Below are positions 51,152-58,994 of a DNA stretch of 64,000 nt, piece by piece. Position 1 is the first letter of the stretch, and each line of letters begins with the position of its first letter. Under the pieces are notes generated by a model. It was not told the origin of the DNA and searched no databases. It worked only from the letters and a program-made list of their open reading frames with translations. This DNA is from Athalassotoga sp049965695. Lineage in GTDB: Bacteria; Thermotogota; Thermotogae; Mesoaciditogales; Mesoaciditogaceae. The stretch spans positions 48,787 to 112,786 of the forward strand of contig NZ_JBMFWB010000003.1 in assembly GCF_049965695.1 (NCBI RefSeq). The letters are read 5' to 3'. The position numbers and the translations under genes are program-made.

Positions 51152-51717
51152 TGTTAGGATGGATAATTGGAATTGCCGTGGTTGTCATTTTGGTAATCAT
51201 CGCGATATGGCTGATCGCGGCTTACAACTCTCTTGTAACTCTTAAAAAGAGAGGACAAAATGCATGGGCGCAGATAGACGTTCAACTCAACAGACGTCAC
51301 GATTTGATTCCAAATCTTGTTGAATCGGCAAAGGGATACATGAAATACGAACAAGAGACGCTTCAAAAAGTCATAGATGCGAGATCGAAGGCTGTAAGTG
51401 CCGGAAATGTCAAAGACAAAATAGACGCTGAAAATCAACTCACGGGTGCACTTGGAAGATTACTTGCCGTATTTGAAAGGTATCCGGATCTAAAGGCAAA
51501 TCAAAATGTTCAGATGCTCATGGAGCAATTGACAGATACGGAAAACAAAATAGCATATTCGCGACAATTTTACAACGACATAGTAACAAGATACAACACA
51601 AAAACGGCCGTTTTCCCATCAAATATCGTTGCTAATCTTTTTAAATTCGAGGAAATGACTTTGTTCAAAGTTGAAGAAGAAGTTAAAGTCGCACCAAAAG
51701 TAGATCTTAATTTTTGA
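51151..51717 (+). CDS. LemA family protein
   Basis: A 188-residue LemA: one N-terminal membrane helix (about 4-24), then the family core ayNsLVxLkxrv...AWaqIDVQLkRRhDLIPNLV at about 25-58 (here NSLVTLKKRGQNAWAQIDVQ and LNRRHDLIPNLVESAKGY), and a long helical domain with ENKIAYSRQFYND (about 134-146) and YNT. Its biochemical role is not settled. It is translationally coupled to the preceding regulator and lies 21 bp before fba. Confidence 0.9.
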   Translation: MLGWIIGIAVVVILVIIAIWLIAAYNSLVTLKKRGQNAWAQIDVQLNRRHDLIPNLVESAKGYMKYEQETLQKVIDARSKAVSAGNVKDKIDAENQLTGALGRLLAVFERYPDLKANQNVQMLMEQLTDTENKIAYSRQFYNDIVTRYNTKTAVFPSNIVANLFKFEEMTLFKVEEEVKVAPKVDLNF

Positions 51718-51738
51718 ATTGAAAAGGAGGCATAAACA

Positions 51739-52683
51739 ATGTACGTAAAGAGTACAAAAGATATCCTTGACAAGGCTAATGCCGAATATTACGGAGTCGG
51801 AGCATTTAACATCAACAGTTTAGAGTTTTTGGCTGGAATTATAAGTGCGGCGGTTATAAAAAGATCTCCTGTCATAATTCAGGCAAGTGAAGGGGCCATG
51901 TCTTACGCCGGAAACGGTGATTTTAGGAAAGGCGCGAAAGTGCTTGCGGATATGGTCAGAAGATATGCAGATAACATCTCAGTTCCAGTGGCACTTCACC
52001 TTGATCACGGCCATGATCTCGATCATGTGCTTGCTGCCATAAGGGCAGGATTTACATCGGTCATGATAGATGCATCTGCAAAACCTTTTAAAGAAAATGT
52101 CGAGATCACATCCGAAGTTGTGAGAATTGCACATGCTGCCGAAATTTCAGTTGAGGCAGAACTCGGGAAACTTGTGGGCGTCGAAGATAACGTTTCCGTT
52201 GCCGAAAGAGATGCGACTTTGGTCGATCCGGATGAAGCAAAAATTTTTGTCGAAAAGACGGGCGTGGATTTTCTTGCGCCGGCGATCGGAACAAGCCATG
52301 GTGCCTTTAAGTTCAAAGGAGAAGCGAAATTGGACTTTGAAAGGTTGAGAAAAGTTAAACAATTGACCAAGATTCCTCTTGTACTTCATGGCGCATCGAG
52401 TGTCCTTGAAGCGGATGTCGAAAAAGCCAACTCTTACGGAGCAAAAATAGAAGGTGCAAAAGGAGTTCCGTTTGATATCCTCAAAGAAGCCATCAAATAC
52501 GGTATAAACAAGATAAACACGGATACAGATCTGAGAATAGCGTTTATAGCAGAACTTAGAAAATCTCTTCATGAAAAACCATCGGATATAGATCCCAGAG
52601 ATTTCTTCAAGCCTGCGATAGAGGCTGTTAAAAATGTAGTTGCCCAGAGAATGGATATACTTGGGTCATCCAATAAAGTTTAA
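51739..52683 (+). CDS. fba: Class II fructose-1,6-bisphosphate aldolase
   Basis: A 314-residue zinc-dependent aldolase of glycolysis and gluconeogenesis. GVGAFNINSLEFL (about 19-31), the zinc/proton-relay motif ALHLDHGHDL (about 81-90), SVEAELGKLVGVED (about 137-150), GTSHGAFKFKG (about 183-193), LVLHGASSV (about 217, zinc His) and KINTDTDLR (about 260) are all in place. AAAGGAGGC ribosome site. It sits with ackA and argF in one run of fermentative and nitrogen-metabolism genes. Confidence 0.95.
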   Translation: MYVKSTKDILDKANAEYYGVGAFNINSLEFLAGIISAAVIKRSPVIIQASEGAMSYAGNGDFRKGAKVLADMVRRYADNISVPVALHLDHGHDLDHVLAAIRAGFTSVMIDASAKPFKENVEITSEVVRIAHAAEISVEAELGKLVGVEDNVSVAERDATLVDPDEAKIFVEKTGVDFLAPAIGTSHGAFKFKGEAKLDFERLRKVKQLTKIPLVLHGASSVLEADVEKANSYGAKIEGAKGVPFDILKEAIKYGINKINTDTDLRIAFIAELRKSLHEKPSDIDPRDFFKPAIEAVKNVVAQRMDILGSSNKV

Positions 52684-52698
52684 TCGGAGGTGTTTGAA

Positions 52699-53907
52699 TT
52701 GAAGATTCTCGTGATCAACGCTGGAAGTTCATCATTGAAATACCAACTGTTTGACATGAAAGATGAAAGTGTCTTATGCAGTGGGATAGTTGAGAGGATA
52801 GGATTAAATGGTTCAAGATTGGTACACAAAGCACAGGGTAAAAAATACACGATCGAGAGTGCCGTCAAAGATCACAAAATCGCTTTGAAACTTGTACTTG
52901 ATATCTTAATAGACAAAGAAAAAGGAGTTATAAAATCCATGGACGAAATAAATGCCGTCGGTCATAGAGTCGTTCATGGCGGAGAAACTTTTTCAGGATC
53001 GGTACTTATAGATGAAAAGGTCATGAAGGCACTCGAAGACAACATCGAACTCGCTCCTCTTCACAATCCACCAAATATAATGGGAATAAGAGCGGCAAAA
53101 GAGTTACTTCCAGACGTTCCTCACGTTGGCACCTTCGATACCGCTTTTCACCAAACATTATCAAAAAAAGCCTATCTTTACGCGATACCTTTGAGATATT
53201 ACACGAAATATAAAATAAGAAGGTATGGTTTTCACGGTACATCTCATTTTTACGTTTCGCACAGAACGGCCGAAATTTTGAACAAACCCGTCGAAGAGAT
53301 GAAAATAATCACGTGCCATATAGGAAATGGCAGTTCCGTTGCGGCCGTCAAATATGGAAAAAGTGTCGATACATCTATGGGATTCACGCCACTTGAAGGG
53401 CTTGTCATGGGGACAAGATCAGGAGACCTTGATCCGGCAATCGTTACATTTTTACAGGAGAAAGAAAATTTATCTTACAAGGAAATAAACAGCATCCTTA
53501 ACAAAGAAAGCGGTGCTTTTGGCCTTTCAAACGGACTCAGCAGTGATATGAGAGATATTGAAAATGCCGCGCTTGAAGATCACAACGACGCTGCGAAAAT
53601 GGCTCTCGATATATACGATTATAGAATAGCAAAATATGTCGGAGCATACGCTGCGGCGATGAACGGTGTTGACGCCATAACATTTACGGCCGGTGTGGGA
53701 GAAAATTCTGCGTACACAAGGGCTGACGTGTGCTCTTATCTTGAATTTCTTGGATTAAAAGTAGATCCGAACAAGAACAACATTCGCGGAAAAGAGGCAA
53801 TAATATCAACAGACGATTCTAAGGTAAAGGTACTTGTCGTACCTACAAATGAAGAACTTGTAATAGCGCGTGATACACAAAAAATCACGCAAAACATAAA
53901 AAAATGA
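52699..53907 (+). CDS. ackA: Acetate kinase
   Basis: A 402-residue acetate kinase. MKILVINAGSSSLKYQLFD opens it; GHRVVHGGETFSGS (about 87-100), RYGFHGTSHFYVS (about 174-186, catalytic His), CHIGNGSSVAAV (about 205-216), GLVMGTRSGDLDPA (about 233-246) and FTAGVGENSAYTR (about 329-341) are diagnostic. It makes ATP from acetyl phosphate; no pta gene is adjacent. Start is TTG 52699, 6 bp after GGAGGTG; a GTG at 52690 overlaps that site. Confidence 0.96.
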   Translation: MKILVINAGSSSLKYQLFDMKDESVLCSGIVERIGLNGSRLVHKAQGKKYTIESAVKDHKIALKLVLDILIDKEKGVIKSMDEINAVGHRVVHGGETFSGSVLIDEKVMKALEDNIELAPLHNPPNIMGIRAAKELLPDVPHVGTFDTAFHQTLSKKAYLYAIPLRYYTKYKIRRYGFHGTSHFYVSHRTAEILNKPVEEMKIITCHIGNGSSVAAVKYGKSVDTSMGFTPLEGLVMGTRSGDLDPAIVTFLQEKENLSYKEINSILNKESGAFGLSNGLSSDMRDIENAALEDHNDAAKMALDIYDYRIAKYVGAYAAAMNGVDAITFTAGVGENSAYTRADVCSYLEFLGLKVDPNKNNIRGKEAIISTDDSKVKVLVVPTNEELVIARDTQKITQNIKK

Positions 53908-53919
53908 GGAGGAAGTCTC

Positions 53920-54852
53920 ATGATTCTGATGAAGGGAAAGAGCATAGTAAGCATTGACGATTTGACGATCGAAGAATTAAATCAATTGATCGACACATCG
54001 ATCCGGCTTAAGGATGAACTTTACAGCGGCGAAAGAAGAGATGTGCTTTCAGGTAAAACACTCGGCATGATCTTTGAAAAACCATCTTTAAGAACAAGAG
54101 TCGCCTTTGAAACCGCTATGACTCAACTTGGCGGTCATGCGATATATTTAGGACCTGACGATATAAAACTTGGCAAACGTGAAACGACGGAAGACATAGC
54201 AAAGGTTCTGTCAAGCATGGTGGATGTCATCATGGCAAGAGTTTTTGCACACAAAACGGTTGAGGATCTTGCTAAATATTCGCGTGTGCCTGTTATAAAC
54301 GGACTTTCAGATTTCGAACATCCCACCCAAATTGTCGGTGATATGGTAACTGTCAAAGAAAAATTTGGATATTTCAAAGGATTAAAATTTTCCTTCATCG
54401 GAGATGGCAACAACGTCGCAAATTCGATAGCGTTTGCCGGTGCAAAATTGGGAATGCACGTCGTCGTTGCATCACCAAAGGGATATGAACTTCAAAAGAA
54501 AGTTGTTGAAAGATCTCTTGAAATAGCGAAGTTGACGCAGGCCAAAGTGGAAATCACAAATGATCCATCTTATGCCGCTAAAGATGCTGATATAATATAC
54601 ACAGATGTTTGGGCTTCGATGGGACAGGAAAGCGAAGCCGAAGCAAGAAAAAAGATATTTGCACCATATCAGGTTAACGCAAAAATAATGAGTCTTGCGA
54701 AACCGACGGCGATTTTCATGCATTGTTTACCTGCCCATTACGGAGAAGAAGTTACAGAAGATGTTGGACATGGCGCTCAAAGCGCAATTTTTGAGGAAGC
54801 CGAAAATAGACTCCATTCCATAAAATCGATGATTGTTCATACAACAAGATGA
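53920..54852 (+). CDS. argF: Ornithine carbamoyltransferase
   Basis: A 310-residue transcarbamylase. The carbamoyl phosphate loop is EKPSLRTRVAFETAM (about 54-68; Leu where Thr is usual), DFEHPTQIVGDM (about 128-139; HPTQ), SFIGDGNNVANS (about 155-166), YTDVWASMGQE (about 227-237, ornithine-binding DxxxSMG) and MHCLPAH (about 267-273). It forms citrulline from ornithine. It could act in arginine synthesis or in fermentation; the acetate kinase neighbour and lack of other arg genes leave this open. GAGGAGG precedes the ATG. Confidence 0.92.
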   Translation: MILMKGKSIVSIDDLTIEELNQLIDTSIRLKDELYSGERRDVLSGKTLGMIFEKPSLRTRVAFETAMTQLGGHAIYLGPDDIKLGKRETTEDIAKVLSSMVDVIMARVFAHKTVEDLAKYSRVPVINGLSDFEHPTQIVGDMVTVKEKFGYFKGLKFSFIGDGNNVANSIAFAGAKLGMHVVVASPKGYELQKKVVERSLEIAKLTQAKVEITNDPSYAAKDADIIYTDVWASMGQESEAEARKKIFAPYQVNAKIMSLAKPTAIFMHCLPAHYGEEVTEDVGHGAQSAIFEEAENRLHSIKSMIVHTTR

Positions 54853-55030
54853 GTTGGACGTTTTTGTTCCAAGATAACATGAGATAACACGATGTATCAG
54901 TAGGAAAGTACCATTAAAAGTGATTTTTTGTCTTTAACAACTCTTTATTGCTTATAATCGCCATAAATTAGGTATATGTTAAAATGAAATTTGGTTTATA
55001 ATTGTTTCAAGCCTAAAAGGAGGCGATACC
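54853..55030 (+). promoter_or_regulatory. Intergenic region with candidate promoters before a 19-codon gene
   Basis: No gene or strong hairpin closes argF. TTGTCT (about 54925) with a 19-bp gap to TATAAT (about 54950), and a second TATAAT at 54997-55002 without a good -35, face the short gene at 55031. The rest is AT-rich sequence with the phrase AACATGAGATAACACGATG. Confidence 0.45.
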
Positions 55031-55090
55031 ATGCAGGAAAAGAAAGAAAAGAAACAGGAAAAAAAGCCAGATAAGAAAGAGAAGAAATAA
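55031..55090 (+). CDS. 19-residue Lys/Glu-rich micropeptide
   Basis: ATG follows AAAGGAGGCGATACC, an almost ideal ribosome site. The product is MQEKKEKKQEKK then PDKKEKK, that is, ten Lys, four Glu, two Gln and no hydrophobic residues after Met. It has its own upstream TATAAT and is closed 22 bp later by a strong terminator, so the locus is a complete small transcription unit. I do not recognise it; a disordered RNA- or protein-binding peptide, or a coding small RNA, is possible. Confidence 0.6.
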   Translation: MQEKKEKKQEKKPDKKEKK

Positions 55091-55112
55091 GTAACCGATC
55101 AATGAACCAAAG

Positions 55113-55142
55113 TCCCTTCTCGGATCGAGAAGGGATTTTTTA
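55113..55142 (+). terminator. Terminator of the micropeptide unit
   Basis: Stem TCCCTTCTCG (55113-55122) with CGAGAAGGGA (55126-55135), loop GAT, then TTTTTT. Confidence 0.88.
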
Positions 55143-55145
55143 GTT

Positions 55146-55193
55146 GTGACATGCTCCCACCACTTATAGAAGTGAGAGAATTCTTGCTTAAAA
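55146..55193 (-). mobile_element. Solo IS200/IS605-like end hairpin
   Basis: On the minus strand: TTTTAAGCAAGAATTCTC, then the hairpin TCACTTCTATAAGTGGTGGGAG, then CATGTCAC. The hairpin and GTCAC end match the relics at 39342 and 46151. No frame accompanies it. It provides the sequence just before the MFS gene's ribosome site. Confidence 0.5.
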
Positions 55194-55205
55194 GGACGTT
55201 AAAAG

Positions 55206-56363
55206 ATGACGAATATTCTGTATTCTGTTCTTATGATAATTTCAATGACTTTTTCTGTACGTGCGAGTAACAACATGCTCGCAACAACCATTCCTTTACT
55301 TGTGAAGTACAATCTCGGTTTCAATGAAATACTTATAGGTTTGATATCCGCGGTATTTTCGCTATCCACCTTTTTCATGAGCGGCTTTGTAAATGCAAAT
55401 TTGAAATCGAAGGAAAGAAGAGTGCTTTTTATATTTTCATCAATAGTTTACGCTGTACTTTTCCCTTTCTTTTCAATGGTAAATTACGTGAGTGTATGGA
55501 TACTTTCAATAGCCACAGGTTTTGTGCTGGGCGCTTTGATGCCAAACATCATAACTTCTTCGAGCCTTTACGAAGACAAAAAGGTAAGGGAAAGGATTAT
55601 TTCCATATACACTTTAACTTTAAGCCTTTCACTTATAATAGGGCCAGCAATTGAATCGATAATCTTGACAAAATTCACGCTAAGACAATCTTTTATCTTT
55701 TTTGCCATTTTCGGAGTTTTGGCGGCAATAACTTCATTTTTCATAAAATTTCCTGAAAAAGAATCTGAAAAAGTCTCTTCAGACAGAAGAACGCCAATCT
55801 TCAAAAACGCTGGATTTCGCGCATCGGTGATAAACAATCTCATATACAACGTCCCATTTGCAATGATAACGGTCTTCGGGGGTATTTACGCAAAAGAATC
55901 ATTCCATGTCAGTTATTCAATCGTTACCATTCTTTTCTCCCTGTTTTTCTCCACATCATTTTTAAGCAGACTCATTTTCACAATAAAGCCTCCAAATAAC
56001 CTGCCTTTTCAAATGATCATGTCAGCGATTTTAACCGCTTTGGGGCTTTCAATACTTGTTTTATCTAACAACATCGTCATTTATGCCGTTTCTTTTCTTA
56101 TTCTCGGCATTCCACACGGACTAACTTATCCTTTATCACTGGTCGCAATTACAAGGGCCTTCCCTCCAGAACAGAGAAATAAAGCAAACAGTTACTTTTT
56201 TTCGGTGTTAACGGCAATAGGAACATTTATACCGATTCTTTTCGGGGCTGTGATAGAACTTTTGGGGATAAGATTGACATTTGCCATTATAATACCTTTC
56301 GTTCTGATTTTCTTGATCTTTTTGAGAAAAGAAACATCGCGAATGAAAGCGGAGATACCTTAA
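55206..56363 (+). CDS. Major facilitator superfamily transporter
   Basis: A 385-residue membrane protein with about 12 helices in two halves joined by a charged loop near residues 180-200. The motif-A region after helix 2 reads NANLKSKERRVL, and helix 5 carries LIIGPAIESI; these suit a drug- or metabolite-exporter-like MFS protein. Nothing identifies the substrate. AAGGACG lies 8 bp before the ATG. It precedes, without close linkage, the Crp/Fnr regulator gene. Confidence 0.8.
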   Translation: MTNILYSVLMIISMTFSVRASNNMLATTIPLLVKYNLGFNEILIGLISAVFSLSTFFMSGFVNANLKSKERRVLFIFSSIVYAVLFPFFSMVNYVSVWILSIATGFVLGALMPNIITSSSLYEDKKVRERIISIYTLTLSLSLIIGPAIESIILTKFTLRQSFIFFAIFGVLAAITSFFIKFPEKESEKVSSDRRTPIFKNAGFRASVINNLIYNVPFAMITVFGGIYAKESFHVSYSIVTILFSLFFSTSFLSRLIFTIKPPNNLPFQMIMSAILTALGLSILVLSNNIVIYAVSFLILGIPHGLTYPLSLVAITRAFPPEQRNKANSYFFSVLTAIGTFIPILFGAVIELLGIRLTFAIIIPFVLIFLIFLRKETSRMKAEIP

Positions 56364-56425
56364 TTGTGCCGTCGAGTGGAAGTGTCTCTCTCCAATTTTA
56401 GGTGCAGGTTTGTTTTCTCTGCCAT

Positions 56426-56450
56426 ATCTTTGTCACCGTTGTGATAAGAT
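56426..56450. promoter_or_regulatory. Dyad ATCTTTGTCAC-CGTT-GTGATAAGAT upstream of the Crp/Fnr gene
   Basis: Two near-perfect inverted arms (one mismatch pair and one extra base) around CGTT end 15 bp before the regulator start. Its half-sites (GTCAC/GTGAT) are arranged inversely to those of the hcp box, so it may bind a different protein or be an autoregulatory site. Confidence 0.4.
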
Positions 56451-56465
56451 CTAAATAGGTGAATT

Positions 56466-57155
56466 ATGAAGGATATATCTGGGATAATTCAAAAATCCGA
56501 ATATTTTTCCGGTTTGAATGCCGAAATGATGGGAAAAATAGTTGGCATTTCTCGTATCGTAGAAATTAAAAAGGGTGAAATACTTTTTTCTCAGGATGAT
56601 TCGGGCAAAAACATATACATGGTCTTAAGCGGCAGGATAAAGATTTTCAAATTGAGCACTGCTGGAAAAGAGTTCATCATAAAGATATTGAACCCCGGAG
56701 AATTGTTCGCTGAGTCTTTACTCTTTAAAGAAAAATTTTATCCGGCAAGTGCTCAGGCCATGGAGCGCTCAAAGGTTCTCGCGATCGACGTAGATCAATT
56801 TGAAGAACTTCTCATGAAAAACAATGCCATAGCCGTAGAAATTATAAAAAACGTAACTTCCCGGCTTTCTTACCTATCGCAGCGTTTTGAAAATCTAATA
56901 ATAGGAAATTCTTTTATAAAGGTGGCCTTTTTCCTTTTAGATCTTGCCTATTCGGATGGAACAAAAGAGGGAAAAAATATCAAAATAATCCTCAACATGA
57001 ACAGAGAAACGATAGGCAATATGCTTAACCTTTCGAGAGAAAATGTGGAAAGAACTTTGAAATATCTCAAAGACCAAAATCTTATTTCGCTGAGTAAAGA
57101 TCATGTAACGATAATCGATATCGACAAATTGAAAGAGATGGCCATGAAAACATGA
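56466..57155 (+). CDS. Crp/Fnr family regulator, probably HcpR-like
   Basis: A 229-residue protein with a cyclic-nucleotide-type sensor (about 12-125: KGEILFSQDDSGKNIYMVLSG, LNPGELFAESLLF), a long dimer helix (about 125-145) and a C-terminal winged helix whose recognition helix is TIGNMLNLSRENVERTLKYL (about 181-200). It lacks an Fnr-style N-terminal cysteine cluster. It converges on hcp through a shared terminator, and hcp has a TGTGAT-N4-ATCACA box, so control of hcp under nitrosative stress is likely. The ligand is unknown. Confidence 0.82.
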   Translation: MKDISGIIQKSEYFSGLNAEMMGKIVGISRIVEIKKGEILFSQDDSGKNIYMVLSGRIKIFKLSTAGKEFIIKILNPGELFAESLLFKEKFYPASAQAMERSKVLAIDVDQFEELLMKNNAIAVEIIKNVTSRLSYLSQRFENLIIGNSFIKVAFFLLDLAYSDGTKEGKNIKIILNMNRETIGNMLNLSRENVERTLKYLKDQNLISLSKDHVTIIDIDKLKEMAMKT

Positions 57156-57180
57156 GAAGGGCAAAAGCCCTTCTCATTTT
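57152..57180. terminator. Bidirectional terminator between the Crp/Fnr gene and hcp
   Basis: Stem GAGAAGGGC (57154-57162) with GCCCTTCTC (57167-57175), loop AAAA. It overlaps both stop codons and has TTTT on the plus side. Confidence 0.88.
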
Positions 57181-58841
57181 CCCTGCATCATCATTTCAAG
57201 GTCCGAATCGACATTTCCATTCGGCTTTATCTGGAACTTTTCGACGAGCACATTCAGGATATTCGGTGAAACAAAGGCTGGCAATGTTGGACCTAAACGT
57301 ATATTTTTAACGCCGAGAGAAAGCAGCACATTCAAAATGAATGCGGCTTTTTGTTCGTACCATGCAAGATCAAAAGAGATCGGAAGATCGTTGACGCTTT
57401 CGGCTCCAAAGATTTCAGCAAGTTTGGAAGCCGTTGCTATCCATGTATATGAATCGTTGCATTGGCCTGCATCCAAAATCCTCGGAAGTCCTTCTATCTG
57501 TCCGAGATCGAGTTTGTTGTACCTGTATTTTGCGCATCCGGATGTAAGAATTACGGTATCTTTTGGGAGTTTTGTCGCAAGCGTTGTGTAATATTCGCGT
57601 GATTTAAACCTTCCGTCGCATCCCGAAAGGACGAAAAATCTCTTTATCTTTCCATCTTTTACCATCTTTGCTATCATGTCTGCCGCTTCAAGGACGGTAT
57701 TTCTTGCGTATCCTATCGGAATCTTCCCACTTTCGATCTGAACAGGGCCTTTGCCAATCTCGAGTGCCATCTTTATCACGGCAGAGAAGTCCTTATGATC
57801 TCCTGTTCTGTCAGGTATATGTCTGACATCTGGCCATCCAACAAGACCTGTCGTGAAAACACGCCATTTATAACTTTCAGAAGGCGGGGTCAAACAGTTG
57901 GTCGTCATTATTATCGGACCGTTGAAACTTTCAAATTCTTTGTTTTGCATCCACCATGAATTTCCGTAATTTCCAACAAGGTTATCGTATTTTTTGAAAT
58001 ATGGATAAGCATTTGCCGGCAGCATTTCTCCGTGCGTGTAGACGTTAACACCCGTCCCCTTCGTTTGATCGAGCAGATCTTCGAGATCTTTTAGATCGTG
58101 ACCGCTTATAAGTATCGCAGGTCCTGGCTTTACTCCTATGTTCACCATTGTAGGTTCCGGATTACCGTAATGGGAGGTATTTGCCCTATCAAGCAATTCC
58201 ATTGCTTTAAGTCCGACTTTTCCAGTCTTTACAACGTAATCGAACATCGTTCCGACATCTTTTACACTTACGCTTGCATCTAAAGCCTCTTCGACGAATG
58301 CAAAAAGTTCATCGTCTTTGAAACCAAGAATGTAAGCATGATCCATGTAGGCAGCCATGCCTTTAAGACTTATTATCATGAATTCTCTTAGCGATCTGAC
58401 ATCCTCGTCTATTTTGTCTGAAAGAATCCCAACATCCGCGCCCTTTGAAAGAAGAGTTTCTTTTGAAAAATTGGTCACCTCCCAGTTGGCGCAATCGGGA
58501 ATATCCGCTTTGAAATCCTTTGAATATCTCTCTTTGTAAGCATTAAGAAATCTTCCCTTTAGATTGTCTCTTATTTCGAGATCCTCTTTTATGTATTCGA
58601 TGAATCTTGAAGGATCGAAATTGACATTTGTCACCGTTGCAAAAAGACCCCTTATGACGGCAAGATCGGCTTTTTCATCCGTGAGACCTAATTTTCTCGA
58701 TCTCGAAGCCCAGAAAGATATGCCTTTCAGAGTGTATATAAGTAGATCCTGTAAGGTTGCAACGTCGTCTTTTTTGCCGCACACACCGACCTTTGTACAG
58801 CCCTTTCCATTAAGTGTTTCCTCACACTGATAACAAAACAT
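57174..58841 (-). CDS. hcp: Hydroxylamine reductase (hybrid cluster protein, class III)
   Basis: A 555-residue hybrid-cluster protein. The N-terminal cluster cysteines are MFCYQCEE...GCTKVGVCGK (C3, C6, C15, C21). Hybrid-cluster ligands are visible in ILISGHDLKDLED (His, about 243), YTHGEMLPA (Glu, about 270), TTNCLTPP (Cys, about 312), LSGCDGR (about 405), SGCAKYRYN (about 434) and LDAGQCNDSY (about 458). It reduces NO or hydroxylamine. Length fits class III, without the class I/II insert. ATG after GAGGAGGTGTT. A Crp-type palindrome lies 55 bp upstream. Confidence 0.95.
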   Translation of the reverse strand: MFCYQCEETLNGKGCTKVGVCGKKDDVATLQDLLIYTLKGISFWASRSRKLGLTDEKADLAVIRGLFATVTNVNFDPSRFIEYIKEDLEIRDNLKGRFLNAYKERYSKDFKADIPDCANWEVTNFSKETLLSKGADVGILSDKIDEDVRSLREFMIISLKGMAAYMDHAYILGFKDDELFAFVEEALDASVSVKDVGTMFDYVVKTGKVGLKAMELLDRANTSHYGNPEPTMVNIGVKPGPAILISGHDLKDLEDLLDQTKGTGVNVYTHGEMLPANAYPYFKKYDNLVGNYGNSWWMQNKEFESFNGPIIMTTNCLTPPSESYKWRVFTTGLVGWPDVRHIPDRTGDHKDFSAVIKMALEIGKGPVQIESGKIPIGYARNTVLEAADMIAKMVKDGKIKRFFVLSGCDGRFKSREYYTTLATKLPKDTVILTSGCAKYRYNKLDLGQIEGLPRILDAGQCNDSYTWIATASKLAEIFGAESVNDLPISFDLAWYEQKAAFILNVLLSLGVKNIRLGPTLPAFVSPNILNVLVEKFQIKPNGNVDSDLEMMMQGK

Positions 58842-58895
58842 TCATAACACCTCCTCGATTTCACATATATTTTAACACCTGTTGCTAAAAAGAAC

Positions 58896-58911
58896 TGTGA
58901 TTTTTATCACA
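58896..58911 (-). promoter_or_regulatory. Crp/Fnr-type operator upstream of hcp
   Basis: The perfect palindrome TGTGAT-TTTT-ATCACA lies 55-70 bp upstream of the hcp ATG. It has the general shape of a Crp/Fnr-family site and the regulator gene is the convergent neighbour of hcp. The position suits an activator site upstream of a promoter near 58870. Confidence 0.65.
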
Positions 58912-58943
58912 AATATTACGTTAAAACCTCTTCAAAGGGTTGT

Positions 58944-58980
58944 AAAAAAAGTCCTTTCTCAAAACGAGAAAGGACTTTCT
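58944..58980 (-). terminator. Terminator after the subtilisin gene
   Basis: Stem AAAGTCCTTTCTC (58948-58960) with GAGAAAGGACTTT (58966-58978), loop AAAAC. The T-run is on the minus strand, directly downstream of the protease gene. Confidence 0.9.
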
Positions 58981-58994
58981 GGGTGAAAAATCAC

